DNA from: Candidatus Woesearchaeota archaeon | Lineage (GTDB): Archaea; Nanobdellota; Nanobdellia; Woesearchaeales; GW2011-AR9 | Assembly (NCBI GenBank): GCA_018303445.1 | Contig: JAGVYE010000006.1 | Coordinates: 1-48,353 of the forward strand | Length of the DNA stretch: 48,353 bases | Reading direction: 5' to 3' | In this document: positions 7,376-15,913 of the stretch, one piece after another | How positions within the stretch are numbered: the stretch's first letter is position 1 | Layout of the letters: each line of letters begins with the position of its first letter | The notes under the pieces: generated by a model | Told to the model about the DNA's origin: nothing | Database searches by the model: none | The model's input: the letters and a program-made list of their open reading frames with translations, nothing else | Program-made: the position numbers and the translations under genes

Positions 7376-7972
7376 TTAGGCGCACTCTTCTTTGATGTCT
7401 TTTACTTCCAGCGTAAACTGCACCCTCGTAATCGTAGGATGAGTAATCACAGAACCCTTCTCGCCTTTCTTTAACGCTATTACTTCCGTTCCGAGAACTT
7501 TTCCTGTTGTTACTTTCTCAATTTCCAAAGGAACAACAACATCTGTCCCTGGACAATATTGAGGGGTTTTCAAAACATCATACCCCATTGCCCCGGCATA
7601 CGCATAATTACCTTCTCCGCTTCTTACCGTGACCTTTTCGCCGTCGTTCGTCATTAATGTAACTTGCTTGATCGTACATTTCTTTTCACAATTTGTCTCA
7701 TATAAAGAAGCGATAGTTTTACACATTCCATCAACACACTTTTCACTTGCAGCGCATTTGCTATTATCATCACATTGTGATCCTGATCCCTTTGCTTTTA
7801 CTGTTGAAGGAGTTGTCTGCGTTGCCCCAGTTACAACTTCTGTCTTATTAACTTTATTACGTACCTCAACCCGCAGTACGGGCTCTTCTTTTGCCACTTC
7901 TGGTACACAACTAAAAAGTAAAATAGACACCAAGAAAAACGAAATTACTATTATAATCAAATTATTTTTCAT
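7376..7972 (-). CDS. Putative secreted lipoprotein, Cys-containing
   Basis: This 198-residue protein begins with a Lys-Asn-Asn start, a hydrophobic core and a Leu-Leu-Phe-Ser-Cys box near residue 22, consistent with a lipid-anchored export signal. A Thr/Ser-rich linker follows. Next comes a small Cys cluster (Cys-Asp-Asp-Asn-Ser-Lys-Cys ... Cys-Val-Asp-Gly-Met-Cys) that resembles Cys-rich knots of surface proteins, and then a beta-rich domain ending in Cys-Ala. No family is recognised. The start at ATG 7972 is chosen for the GGTGGGTG site upstream, rather than the longer frame from 8026 that would run into polX. It begins 12 bp after polX and is probably cotranscribed. Confidence 0.65.
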   Translation of the reverse strand: MKNNLIIIVISFFLVSILLFSCVPEVAKEEPVLRVEVRNKVNKTEVVTGATQTTPSTVKAKGSGSQCDDNSKCAASEKCVDGMCKTIASLYETNCEKKCTIKQVTLMTNDGEKVTVRSGEGNYAYAGAMGYDVLKTPQYCPGTDVVVPLEIEKVTTGKVLGTEVIALKKGEKGSVITHPTITRVQFTLEVKDIKEECA

Positions 7973-7983
7973 TTTCACCCACC

Positions 7984-9732
7984 TCACTTCTGTAATGCTT
8001 TTTCGATCTTGGAGAGAGACCAACAATTTAATATATCTTTTGTTTCTGCCCAGCCTCGGCGCGCCATATTCAGCGCTAAAGCATAAAAAGGCAAATGGGC
8101 TAGGTCATGCGCATCTGTTGCTAAGGAGAATTTACACCCTGCCTCTAAAGCCGCTTTCACTTTTAACCCTTCTAAATCCATCCTTTTAGGAGAACCATTT
8201 ATTTCTAAAAAGACTTTGTTATTTCTTGCACTCTCGAACACTTTTCCCCAATTCAGGGCTATTTCCGGTCGCTCTTCCAATAACCGATCCGTGGGGTGGC
8301 CCAATATATTAATAGTATTATTCTCGAACGCTTGACAAACACGCTTTGTCATTTCTGGTTCAGCCATTTTCGTTGAAAGATGAACAGAGGCAATAACCAC
8401 ATCCAATTCTTGCAGTTTCTTTCGGCTTAAAGGCAAAGTTCCGTCCTTCAAAATATCAATCTCGAGGCCAGAAAACACTTTTATCCCAACTTTTTTCTGC
8501 ACCTTTTCAATCTCACGTACATAACTATCTAACCTTTTTTCCGTAAGCGGATGAACAATGCCCAGAGGTCCAAAATGATCATTAAAAGAGATAAACTTTA
8601 ATCCTAATTCTTCTCCCTTTTGAGCCATTTCTAACAAAGAATTATTTCCGTCGCTCCATACCGTGTGATTATGAAAAACGCCTTTTACGTCATTCACGGC
8701 GATAAGTTTTGGTAACTTTCCTTCCAGAGCTGCTGTAAGTTCCCCTGTATTCTCACGTAATTCTGGAGGAATGTACTGCAAACCAAGTTTAGTATAGATT
8801 TCTTGTTCTGTTCGTCCTGTAATCCATTTTTTCCCTTTCAGGGTAAAAAGACCATATTCGCTGAGCGTATAGCCTTTACTTAAAGCAAACTTTCGCAATT
8901 CCACATTATGCTCTTTACTGCCAATAAAATAATTCATGGCCGAGCCGAATTCTTTTGCTCTAACAACTCTCAGATCCACTTGTAAGCCATTAGAGAGCCG
9001 GATGGAACTCTTCGTTGTCCCTTTCGCTAAAACTTCCTTGACATCCGGCAAGGAAACAAAAAAGTTCATTACCTGTTGCGGTTTTGAAGAAACGACAAGA
9101 AAGTCTAAATCACCAACAGTTTCTTTTCCCCGGCGGAATGATCCGGCAACTTCTACTTTTGCAACGATATCTAAAGAACTTAATCTTTTTCGTATTTCTT
9201 CAACAACAGGTTGAACTTGAAAATACAAAAATCGTCGCGGTTTCGTTTTAATAAACTGTACCCCTTCCCAGAGAATTTGTTCTGTTTTTTCCCCAAATCC
9301 AGACAGGGCCCTAATTTTATGCTTTTCAAGTGCTTTCTCCAAGTTTTTTATGTTTTTAATTCCCAACTTCTTGTACAAAACTTTTATTTTCCTAGGCCCA
9401 AGTTGGGGGACAGACAATAATTCTTCAATATCTAAATCTATTTCCTTCTTGAGTTTTTCATAATAGGACAATTTCCCAGTTTCCAAAAGCTCCGTAATTT
9501 TTTCCGCAATAGCTTTCCCTACTCCGGGTATTTCTTCTAATTCGTCTCTTCGATACACTTCACGGATATCTTCAGATAATGACTCGATAGACAAAGCGGC
9601 CCTTCGATAAGCTTGCGGTTTAAATGGAACTTCCTGTAATTCTAAAATGTCAGCAATAGTATTAAGGATTTTCACTACTTCAAGATTTTTCATAGAAGCA
9701 AGGAAAATAGCAGGGTTTTTATGATTTGTCAT
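7984..9732 (-). CDS. polX: DNA polymerase X family with PHP domain
   Basis: A 582-residue PolX, likely a gap-filling repair polymerase with 3'-5' exonuclease or phosphoesterase activity. In order: helical 8-kDa domain with helix-hairpin-helix motifs (Ile-Pro-Gly-Val-Gly-Lys near 68-73, Val-Pro-Gln-Leu-Gly-Pro near 108-113), nucleotidyltransferase palm (Gly-Ser-Phe-Arg-Arg-Gly, then metal-binding D208 and D210, with D253 third), and C-terminal PHP domain starting His-Asn-His (354-356). Length matches bacterial and archaeal PolX. The start is ATG 9732 or the inner ATG at 9693, which aligns better with family N-termini; a shared TATA palindrome about 35 bp upstream favours the first. It is divergent from the HD-protein gene. 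Confidence 0.94.
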   Translation of the reverse strand: MTNHKNPAIFLASMKNLEVVKILNTIADILELQEVPFKPQAYRRAALSIESLSEDIREVYRRDELEEIPGVGKAIAEKITELLETGKLSYYEKLKKEIDLDIEELLSVPQLGPRKIKVLYKKLGIKNIKNLEKALEKHKIRALSGFGEKTEQILWEGVQFIKTKPRRFLYFQVQPVVEEIRKRLSSLDIVAKVEVAGSFRRGKETVGDLDFLVVSSKPQQVMNFFVSLPDVKEVLAKGTTKSSIRLSNGLQVDLRVVRAKEFGSAMNYFIGSKEHNVELRKFALSKGYTLSEYGLFTLKGKKWITGRTEQEIYTKLGLQYIPPELRENTGELTAALEGKLPKLIAVNDVKGVFHNHTVWSDGNNSLLEMAQKGEELGLKFISFNDHFGPLGIVHPLTEKRLDSYVREIEKVQKKVGIKVFSGLEIDILKDGTLPLSRKKLQELDVVIASVHLSTKMAEPEMTKRVCQAFENNTINILGHPTDRLLEERPEIALNWGKVFESARNNKVFLEINGSPKRMDLEGLKVKAALEAGCKFSLATDAHDLAHLPFYALALNMARRGWAETKDILNCWSLSKIEKALQK

Positions 9733-9763
9733 CTAGGAGGGAGATAAATTTACTACCATAGAG

Positions 9764-9771
9764 TTTATAAA
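9764..9771. promoter_or_regulatory. Shared divergent TATA palindrome (polX / HD gene)
   Basis: TTTATAAA is centred 27 bp upstream of the HD-gene ATG (9795) on the + strand and about 35 bp upstream of the polX ATG on the - strand. One symmetric box may serve both genes. The HD gene would be leaderless. Confidence 0.5.
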
Positions 9772-9794
9772 TTACCGAGAACGATCTTAATTTA

Positions 9795-11549
9795 ATGCTT
9801 TCAGCAAGAACAATTGATAAGTATGTAGAACTGGTAAATGAAAAAGTGGCGGCAAGAACCGCTCTTACAGCACAACAAATTTTTGAGGCTGTGGAGAGAG
9901 ATTGTCAAAATGAACTATCAAAATTAGTTGAAGATCTCCAAGAGATTGTCCCTCATTTGGAGATTCCGCCGCCGCATTTATATGCTTTAAATGCAAATCT
10001 TTTTGTAGCCATTCTGGGTTATGGAAAAAAGAGAAGAAAGCTAGGAGATCACACTTTCTTTAATCACCCTTATGAAGCGGCAAAAATTGCCGCTGAAGCT
10101 TATGGAGATCTTCGATTGACTGATCTGGACACTTTCCTTGTTCGCATCGGAATAGGATTACACCATGATAGAGCAGAAGAACGAGTTGAAGATAGACTTA
10201 AGAAAGAAAAACAAGAGATAAGAACAGAAACCGTCTCAGAAATATTTCCCAGAAAAAGACGCCTGCCTAATCGAAGAATCTTCTTCGCTTTCTCACAAGT
10301 GGCAGAGTACTATGGAGTCCATCTTCCAGAGTATGAAGAAGAAATGCCTGAGTACAGAAAAAGGCTGGAAGAACTAGTTGGAAGAAAGAATGTAAAACAA
10401 ACACTACGGAGAAGAAATGCTAGTTCTCAAAATATTTGGGACTACTTTCCTCTTGCAGAGAAATATCGTGCCATAGTGGAAGAGAAAACCAACGACAGAG
10501 AAATACAGTATTTAGAAGAAGAAAGAAGAATTTTTGCCCATGAACTGGCAACTTCATTAATTATCGCAGAAAATTTTTGGGGGGAATTCGATGCTTCTCA
10601 AGTTCACCGAAGAATAAGAGTTTCCGTTAATTGCCTTACCAGAACAAGCGCAGAGCACTATTACAAATCATCAAAGAGAGTAGTTGCCAGTAGGAACTGG
10701 GATACAATTATTGGAAAACTTGTTGACAGAAGAGCTAACATGAGAAATTTAGATCTCAGAGAACCTGCAACAGATGAAATCAGATATTTTAAGTACACTA
10801 CTAAAAGAGAAGAAAGACAAACAAGCAGAGAATTAAAAGCCAGTTTAATTAGAAAAGAAGACCGCCTTGATCTCGTCTCGCTTCTTACTTTAAGTGATGA
10901 CGAAGAAAAAGGGACCATTGACCAAAGAGCATATGAAATTGTTAGAGAGAATGCCGAAAGACAGAGACGAGAAAATATATACGATCGAAAGAGAGGGAGC
11001 AGGAAAGTAGTACGTACTCATTTAAGACCACATGATAAATTATACCAGCTCTACAAAAATATTATTTCTATAACTCATATTCGCAGCAAGTATCAGCCCG
11101 CCGCGATTCCTGTAGAAGCAAAGTACCACCTTTATAAGCTGCTTGCAGAAACTAGAGAAGAAGCAGCAAAAATAGTTGAAGAAACGTTCTCCAGTTATTG
11201 CCGGCAGGAAAGTCCTAATTTTAAGCTTGCGGATGCCCGCCGCATTTATCTGGATATGCAAGAATATGAGAAATTAGGAGGATTTGCCAGAGTTACTCAG
11301 GAAGCTCAGGGAGCAAAAGACCCCTCCATTTTTGATGGGCTCCTAAAACGATACTTTGACCAGAGAGTAAGAGGTAACAAAAGCCTTAATGGAACTCTTC
11401 TCTACAACAAAGGAATGCTCTTTGCGACAGCTCTGGCATTACATAGATTAACTGAGATTTATATCCAAGATCAGGAATTTTATTTAGATGGAATGACTTA
11501 CCAAGGTCTTAAACCTTCACTGCCAGTTGCAGGAAGAAATAGAGAATAA
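9795..11549 (+). CDS. SpoT-like HD-domain phosphohydrolase, large insertion
   Basis: This 584-residue protein has the metal-binding pattern of the RelA/SpoT/MESH1 HD hydrolases. His-Pro is at 91-92 in an Asn-His-Pro-Tyr-Glu-Ala-Ala helix, and His-His-Asp at 123-125 is followed by an acidic Glu-Asp stretch. Val-Asp-Arg-Arg-Ala-Asn-Met-Arg-Asn-Leu lies at 310-319, which resembles the Lys-Leu-Ala-Asp-Arg-Leu-His-Asn-Met-Arg-Thr-Leu motif. The gap between the second and third motifs is much longer than in SpoT, so an insertion of over 100 residues is inferred. No synthetase domain is seen. It could cleave an alarmone or another nucleotide; substrate unknown. The C-terminal half is charged, helical and unrecognised. 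Transcription is probably leaderless. Confidence 0.65.
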   Translation: MLSARTIDKYVELVNEKVAARTALTAQQIFEAVERDCQNELSKLVEDLQEIVPHLEIPPPHLYALNANLFVAILGYGKKRRKLGDHTFFNHPYEAAKIAAEAYGDLRLTDLDTFLVRIGIGLHHDRAEERVEDRLKKEKQEIRTETVSEIFPRKRRLPNRRIFFAFSQVAEYYGVHLPEYEEEMPEYRKRLEELVGRKNVKQTLRRRNASSQNIWDYFPLAEKYRAIVEEKTNDREIQYLEEERRIFAHELATSLIIAENFWGEFDASQVHRRIRVSVNCLTRTSAEHYYKSSKRVVASRNWDTIIGKLVDRRANMRNLDLREPATDEIRYFKYTTKREERQTSRELKASLIRKEDRLDLVSLLTLSDDEEKGTIDQRAYEIVRENAERQRRENIYDRKRGSRKVVRTHLRPHDKLYQLYKNIISITHIRSKYQPAAIPVEAKYHLYKLLAETREEAAKIVEETFSSYCRQESPNFKLADARRIYLDMQEYEKLGGFARVTQEAQGAKDPSIFDGLLKRYFDQRVRGNKSLNGTLLYNKGMLFATALALHRLTEIYIQDQEFYLDGMTYQGLKPSLPVAGRNRE

Positions 11550-11627
11550 CACTTTTACAACGAGAACATTAAATAGGTATAAGAATAATAAATTCTCACA
11601 ATCTTCCTAGAAAAATGGTTTCGTCTC

Positions 11628-11764
11628 GGCTCATATGAAACCCTCGCCAATTGGCCAGTGAGCACAGGGCTATTCGCCAGACGGCCTGGCCTCCACATTC
11701 CTAAATCAGTGCGATTTTCTGTGAAAGCAAGTGGAGGTGCGAACGGGAGGGTTTCATATGAGCC
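11628..11764 (+). mobile_element. MITE-like structured element, copy 3
   Basis: This 137-bp element has perfect 18-bp terminal inverted repeats, GGCTCATATGAAACCCTC at 11628-11645 and the complement at 11747-11764. It is flanked by the direct repeat TTTCGTCTC at 11619-11627 and 11765-11773 (ten bases match if the next G is counted). The core GGCCAGTGAGCAC is at 11653-11665, followed by CTATTCG, an inner stem CCTCCAC/GTGGAGG (11690-11696 with 11731-11737), and GTGCGAACGGGA. It lies just upstream of the leuS TATA box. This is the best preserved of the three copies. Confidence 0.78.
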
Positions 11765-11779
11765 TTTCGTCTCGCAACC

Positions 11780-11790
11780 TTTATAAAAAA
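11780..11790 (+). promoter_or_regulatory. TATA box of leuS
   Basis: TTTATAAAAAA is centred about 27 bp before the leuS ATG, implying a leaderless transcript. It starts 16 bp beyond structured element copy 3, so the insertion left the core promoter intact. Confidence 0.6.
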
Positions 11791-11810
11791 TCCCTTCCCT
11801 ACGCTTCTTT

Positions 11811-14627
11811 ATGCCTCTTAACTGGAAAGAAATACAAGGTAAATGGCAGCAGAAGTGGCAGGAAGCAGAACTAGGCAAAGCCAGCGTGAAGAAAAACAAA
11901 GAAAAATTCTTTATGATCTTTGCTTATCCCGGCATCTCCGGTTTCCTTCATGTTGGCCATATGCGCGGTTTTTCTTACACTGATGCTATTTGCCGTTATG
12001 AACGCCTGCAAGGTAAGGAAGTTCTCTTTCCTGTTGGCACGCACGCTTCCGGCAATCAAGCTATTGCCTTTGCCAATAAAGTGAAAAACAATGACCCCGA
12101 CTGGATCGAATACCTTAAAAATAACGGTTGTCAGAAGGAGAAAATCAAAGAGCTCACTGATCCAGCTAAAATCATTGAATATTTCAACCAAGTATATGTA
12201 CAGGATTATTGGAAGAAATTTGGTTTTTTATGCGATTGGGAACGTTTTACGTGCACTACTTTTCCCGATTATGAAAAATTTATTCACTGGCAATTTAAGA
12301 AACTGCAGAAAAAAGATCTTCTCATTCAGAAACCATACTTTGCGACTGCCTGTATTAAATGCGGGCCTGTTGCCGTTGATCCTTCTGAGACTGACCTTTC
12401 TAAAGGAGGGAACGCAGAAAAAAATGAATACACAATATTAAAGTTCAAGTATAGCGACGATTACCTGGTCGCGGCTACCTTAAGGCCAGAAACAATTTAC
12501 GGGCAGACTAACCTCTGGATCAATCCAGAAGCAAAATATGTGCGGGTTCAGGTAGAAAACGAACACTGGATATTAAGCGAAGAAGCGGCAGAAAAATTAC
12601 GTTTTCAGAAGCTGGATGTTATTCTAAAAGAGAATATTGATCCCCAGAAACTAATTGGAAAAACTGCTCTCGCGCCAGGAATAGACACTGAGATTATTAT
12701 TCTTCCTGCAACGTTTTGTGATCCAGCAATAGGAACGGGAATTGTTACTAGTGTACCAAGCGATGCGCCTTATGATTATGTTGCGCTTAAAGCTTTGCAA
12801 GATAACTATAAAGAATGCCAAAAGTGGGGGCTTGACCAGGAAGAAATACGATCGATTAAATTAATGCCCATAATTGAATCAAAAGGATTTGGAAAATTTG
12901 CTGCTCAAGAGATTGTAGAAAAAATGCAAATTAAATCCCTCCATGATCCAAAACTAGAAGAAGCCACGAATGAGATTTACAAAATAGGCCATCATACTGG
13001 AATTATGAGAGAGAATTGCGGCAAATATAGTGGGATGAGAGTAGAAGAAGCAAAAGAACTTGTGAAAGCTGACCTCCTAGAGCAAGGGAAAGCGGATCTT
13101 TTCCATGATTTGAGCGAAGAAGTCATCTGCCGTTGTGGGAATAGAGTGATTATTAAGCGTATTGACGACCAATGGTTCATTAAGTATTCTGACCAAGAAC
13201 TTACAGAACGAAGTAAGGAACAAGCCAAGGAAATGCACATCCTTCCAAAAGAATATTATGATCACCTTCCCTCAATTTTAGACTGGTTTGGCGACCGTGC
13301 CTGTGCCAGATTAGGAAACTGGCTAGGAAGCAAATTCCCATTTGATGCCAAATGGACTATTGAGCCAATAAGTGATTCAACATTGTACCCCGCTTATTAC
13401 CTTGTTTCTAAGTACGTCAATAATGGAACAATATCGCTTCAGGATCTAAACGAAGACTTTTTTGACTATGTATTCCTCAGCCAAGGAAAAGGAAAACCGG
13501 AATGGGAACTGATCAAAGAAGAGTTTAACTATTTTTATCCTCTCGATATCAACCTTGGCGGTAAAGAGCACAAGACCGTTCATTTTCCCGTCTTTCTTAT
13601 GAATCATGTCGCCATTCTTCCTGAGGAAAAATGGCCGCAAGGAATTCTTGTGAATTGGTGGGTAACTGGGAAAGGAACAAAAATTTCCAAGAGTAAAGGC
13701 GGTGCCGAACCCATTCCCCAAGCAATAGAAAAATATGGCGTTGACGCGATGAGATTATATTATGCCCATATTGGCAGTCCTCATGTTGACGTCGTCTGGG
13801 AAGAAGAAGTGGTTTTAAATTACAAGAACGCTTTAGAAAAGATCCATGCCTTTGTGGAAGAAGCGCATCAACAAAAAGGGAATGAAAGAATGATTGATCG
13901 CTGGCTTCTTTCCCGCCTTCATGAACACATAAAACAAAGCACGAAGGTAATGCAAAGTTATGGATTGCGCGACTTAGCTTCTGTCGTCTACTTTACAATG
14001 TATGATGACCTGCGCTGGTATCTTAGAAGAGGAGGAAAATATAAAAAAACGATAGATGAATATACTTTAGCCTGGTGTAAACTTATGAACCCCATTACTC
14101 CTCATTTCAGTGAGGAACTAAATACTTCTGAAGGACTCATTTCAGCAGCGAGTTGGCCAGCAGCGGAAGAAGAAAAAATCAACAAAAAAACTGCCGTAAG
14201 TGAAGAATTACTTAAAGAGACGATGGAAGGCATACGTAATGTTGTAAAACTCGCCAAAGTGGAAAAACCAAAAAAAGCAATTCTATTTGTTGCCGAGAAA
14301 TGGTTTTATGAACTATTTACTTTGCTTGCCCATGAAATAAACGTCACGCGAAACATAGGGGAAATTATGAAAAGAGTGCTGGAAGTAGAAGAATTAAAGA
14401 TAAAAGGCAAAGAAGTGAGCAAGCTTGTTCAAAGTGTTCTTAAAGATGTTTCAAAGTTGCCGACATTAGTAACATCACAGGAAGAAGAACTAGCCGCATT
14501 GCAAGATGCTCAGGAATTTTTAGAGAATGAATTCAGCTGCAAAGTAGAAGTAAGCGTAGCTGAAGAGAGTGAACATCCAAAAGCCAGGCAAGCAACGCCG
14601 GGAAAGGTAGGAATTGTCATCGAGTAA
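11811..14627 (+). CDS. leuS: Leucyl-tRNA synthetase, archaeal type
   Basis: Class I synthetase of 938 residues, the usual archaeal length. The HIGH-type motif His-Val-Gly-His is at 47-50. A Cys-x-x-Cys zinc-type pair lies near 182-185, and the CP1 editing domain (Thr-Leu-Arg-Pro-Glu-Thr-Ile-Tyr-Gly near 225) follows. A second Cys cluster is near 440. The Lys-Ile-Ser-Lys-Ser loop is near 624-628, then a helical anticodon-binding region and a charged C-terminal domain. It charges tRNA-Leu and edits mischarged products. Transcription is probably leaderless. The gene stands alone on its strand, after structured element copy 3. Confidence 0.97.
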   Translation: MPLNWKEIQGKWQQKWQEAELGKASVKKNKEKFFMIFAYPGISGFLHVGHMRGFSYTDAICRYERLQGKEVLFPVGTHASGNQAIAFANKVKNNDPDWIEYLKNNGCQKEKIKELTDPAKIIEYFNQVYVQDYWKKFGFLCDWERFTCTTFPDYEKFIHWQFKKLQKKDLLIQKPYFATACIKCGPVAVDPSETDLSKGGNAEKNEYTILKFKYSDDYLVAATLRPETIYGQTNLWINPEAKYVRVQVENEHWILSEEAAEKLRFQKLDVILKENIDPQKLIGKTALAPGIDTEIIILPATFCDPAIGTGIVTSVPSDAPYDYVALKALQDNYKECQKWGLDQEEIRSIKLMPIIESKGFGKFAAQEIVEKMQIKSLHDPKLEEATNEIYKIGHHTGIMRENCGKYSGMRVEEAKELVKADLLEQGKADLFHDLSEEVICRCGNRVIIKRIDDQWFIKYSDQELTERSKEQAKEMHILPKEYYDHLPSILDWFGDRACARLGNWLGSKFPFDAKWTIEPISDSTLYPAYYLVSKYVNNGTISLQDLNEDFFDYVFLSQGKGKPEWELIKEEFNYFYPLDINLGGKEHKTVHFPVFLMNHVAILPEEKWPQGILVNWWVTGKGTKISKSKGGAEPIPQAIEKYGVDAMRLYYAHIGSPHVDVVWEEEVVLNYKNALEKIHAFVEEAHQQKGNERMIDRWLLSRLHEHIKQSTKVMQSYGLRDLASVVYFTMYDDLRWYLRRGGKYKKTIDEYTLAWCKLMNPITPHFSEELNTSEGLISAASWPAAEEEKINKKTAVSEELLKETMEGIRNVVKLAKVEKPKKAILFVAEKWFYELFTLLAHEINVTRNIGEIMKRVLEVEELKIKGKEVSKLVQSVLKDVSKLPTLVTSQEEELAALQDAQEFLENEFSCKVEVSVAEESEHPKARQATPGKVGIVIE

Positions 14628-14668
14628 AAAGAAGAAAAAGAGCCAAGTTTAATTTTAGATGAATAATT

Positions 14669-15838
14669 TCAGATGAACTTTTTTTTATTGGCGTAATAAG
14701 AAAAAACAAGTATACAAGAAGCTAAGTTCCGTTTCAAAAAATTAGGATCAAGTAAATTACGCAAAACCTCAAGCACATCTGAAGGAACCTGAGGACAGGC
14801 AGTTTTAACATCGCGTATTTTTTCATCACAAGAGGCTTCGTTGTAACCATTTATGAAGCGGATGATGGATCTCTCTCTTCGATCTTCCACAAAATCCTTT
14901 CGTGTAAGAAGAGTATAAACAAGAACTCCTAATTGATAGGCATCAGTTTCCGGACAGTATAATTTGGCTTGGAGTTGCTCAGGCGCCAAATACAGCAATG
15001 TTCCCGAAAAGATAGAAGAAAGACGTGGAACCAGAGGGAGAAAACGTGGATCTCTATTGAAATTTTCTTCTCCGACTTTTCTCGCCGTGCCAAAATCCAG
15101 AAGAATAACGTGCGGCTCTTGAAGAGAGTCATATTGGAGAAGAACATTTGCTGGTTTCACGTCTCCATGTACGATGTTGTGGCCATGAATATATTGTAAT
15201 GTTTTGCCGGTTTGAACGGCAATTTGCAAGATACTTTCAAGAGATAGATTTTCCGGAAAAGATAAAGGAACAACGTTGTGAGGAGGATCATTTTTACCAA
15301 GCTCGTCAGGATTGATTGGAACAGTGGAAGTTTTAAGCTGAAAGAGATAACGTGCTAAAGAATGAGATCGAGGAAAATATTCCAGTTCCATGCCAACATA
15401 AAGATCCGCAGCGCTTTGTAAAAATTCCCAAGGGCGTATCAGAGCTGGTATCCTTTTATATAAAGAAGGGTCGCTGTTTAATTCTTCTAAAGCTAAACTT
15501 TCGATGACGGCTGCACAAAGCGCGGAAAATGAGGCTACACCGCTTTCTGGACTAGGACGGCTAGAAGACAAAGAAAATTTTCTTTGTCCATAACAAAGAT
15601 TTCCTTTATCAGTAATCGCGACAGAAATAGGAACGTATGCACCATCATTTTCCATAATTCCAAGAAAACCGGAAACGATTTTGGTAAGTTTTACCGCTAC
15701 GTTTCCCTCACCTCTGCCGGGAAGATGGTAAACCGTGCTGAAACCTCCCTGCCCGATCATCTCTCCGAGATCCTCCCGACGGTAGCGAGGATTTCCTTCT
15801 GACAACAAAGCTTGAAATACTCTTTCTTTGAGCACCAT
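14669..15838 (-). CDS. Eukaryotic-like Ser/Thr protein kinase (first)
   Basis: A 389-residue kinase with a complete catalytic set: glycine loop Gly-Gln-Gly-Gly-Phe-Ser-Thr-Val (29-36), Val-Ala-Val-Lys with K50, catalytic loop His-Gly-Asp-Val-Lys-Pro-Ala-Asn (224-231), metal site Asp-Phe-Gly (248-250), and Ala-Pro-Glu near 280. His-Gly-Asp replaces the more usual His-Arg-Asp. An unusually long stretch of about 140 residues separates the N-lobe from the catalytic loop. No membrane helix is seen, so it is cytoplasmic. A TATATAAA box about 29 bp upstream suggests leaderless expression. Targets are unknown; a second kinase lies 3 kb away. Confidence 0.88.
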   Translation of the reverse strand: MVLKERVFQALLSEGNPRYRREDLGEMIGQGGFSTVYHLPGRGEGNVAVKLTKIVSGFLGIMENDGAYVPISVAITDKGNLCYGQRKFSLSSSRPSPESGVASFSALCAAVIESLALEELNSDPSLYKRIPALIRPWEFLQSAADLYVGMELEYFPRSHSLARYLFQLKTSTVPINPDELGKNDPPHNVVPLSFPENLSLESILQIAVQTGKTLQYIHGHNIVHGDVKPANVLLQYDSLQEPHVILLDFGTARKVGEENFNRDPRFLPLVPRLSSIFSGTLLYLAPEQLQAKLYCPETDAYQLGVLVYTLLTRKDFVEDRRERSIIRFINGYNEASCDEKIRDVKTACPQVPSDVLEVLRNLLDPNFLKRNLASCILVFSYYANKKKFI

Positions 15839-15862
15839 GGGTAAGAGACGGTTACTATTTTC

Positions 15863-15870
15863 TATATAAA
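15863..15870 (-). promoter_or_regulatory. TATA box of the first kinase gene
   Basis: TATATAAA (read on the + strand) is centred about 29 bp upstream of the kinase ATG at 15838. The divergent membrane-protein gene starts 44 bp away on the other side and may share this AT-rich region. Confidence 0.5.
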
Positions 15871-15913
15871 CGTTATCGCAGAATTTATTAAGGCAAACAA
15901 AATTAAGAAAAAC

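Noticed and set aside
2583-11764. The three 140-bp elements as cis-acting riboswitches or T-boxes for argS, parA and leuS
   Set aside because: Copies 1 and 2 are antisense to argS and parA while copy 3 is sense to leuS, and argS and leuS have their own TATA boxes placed for leaderless transcripts that exclude the element.
11555-11899. A 114-residue frame on the - strand upstream of leuS
   Set aside because: It runs through structured element copy 3 and the leuS start and has no family match; chance frame.
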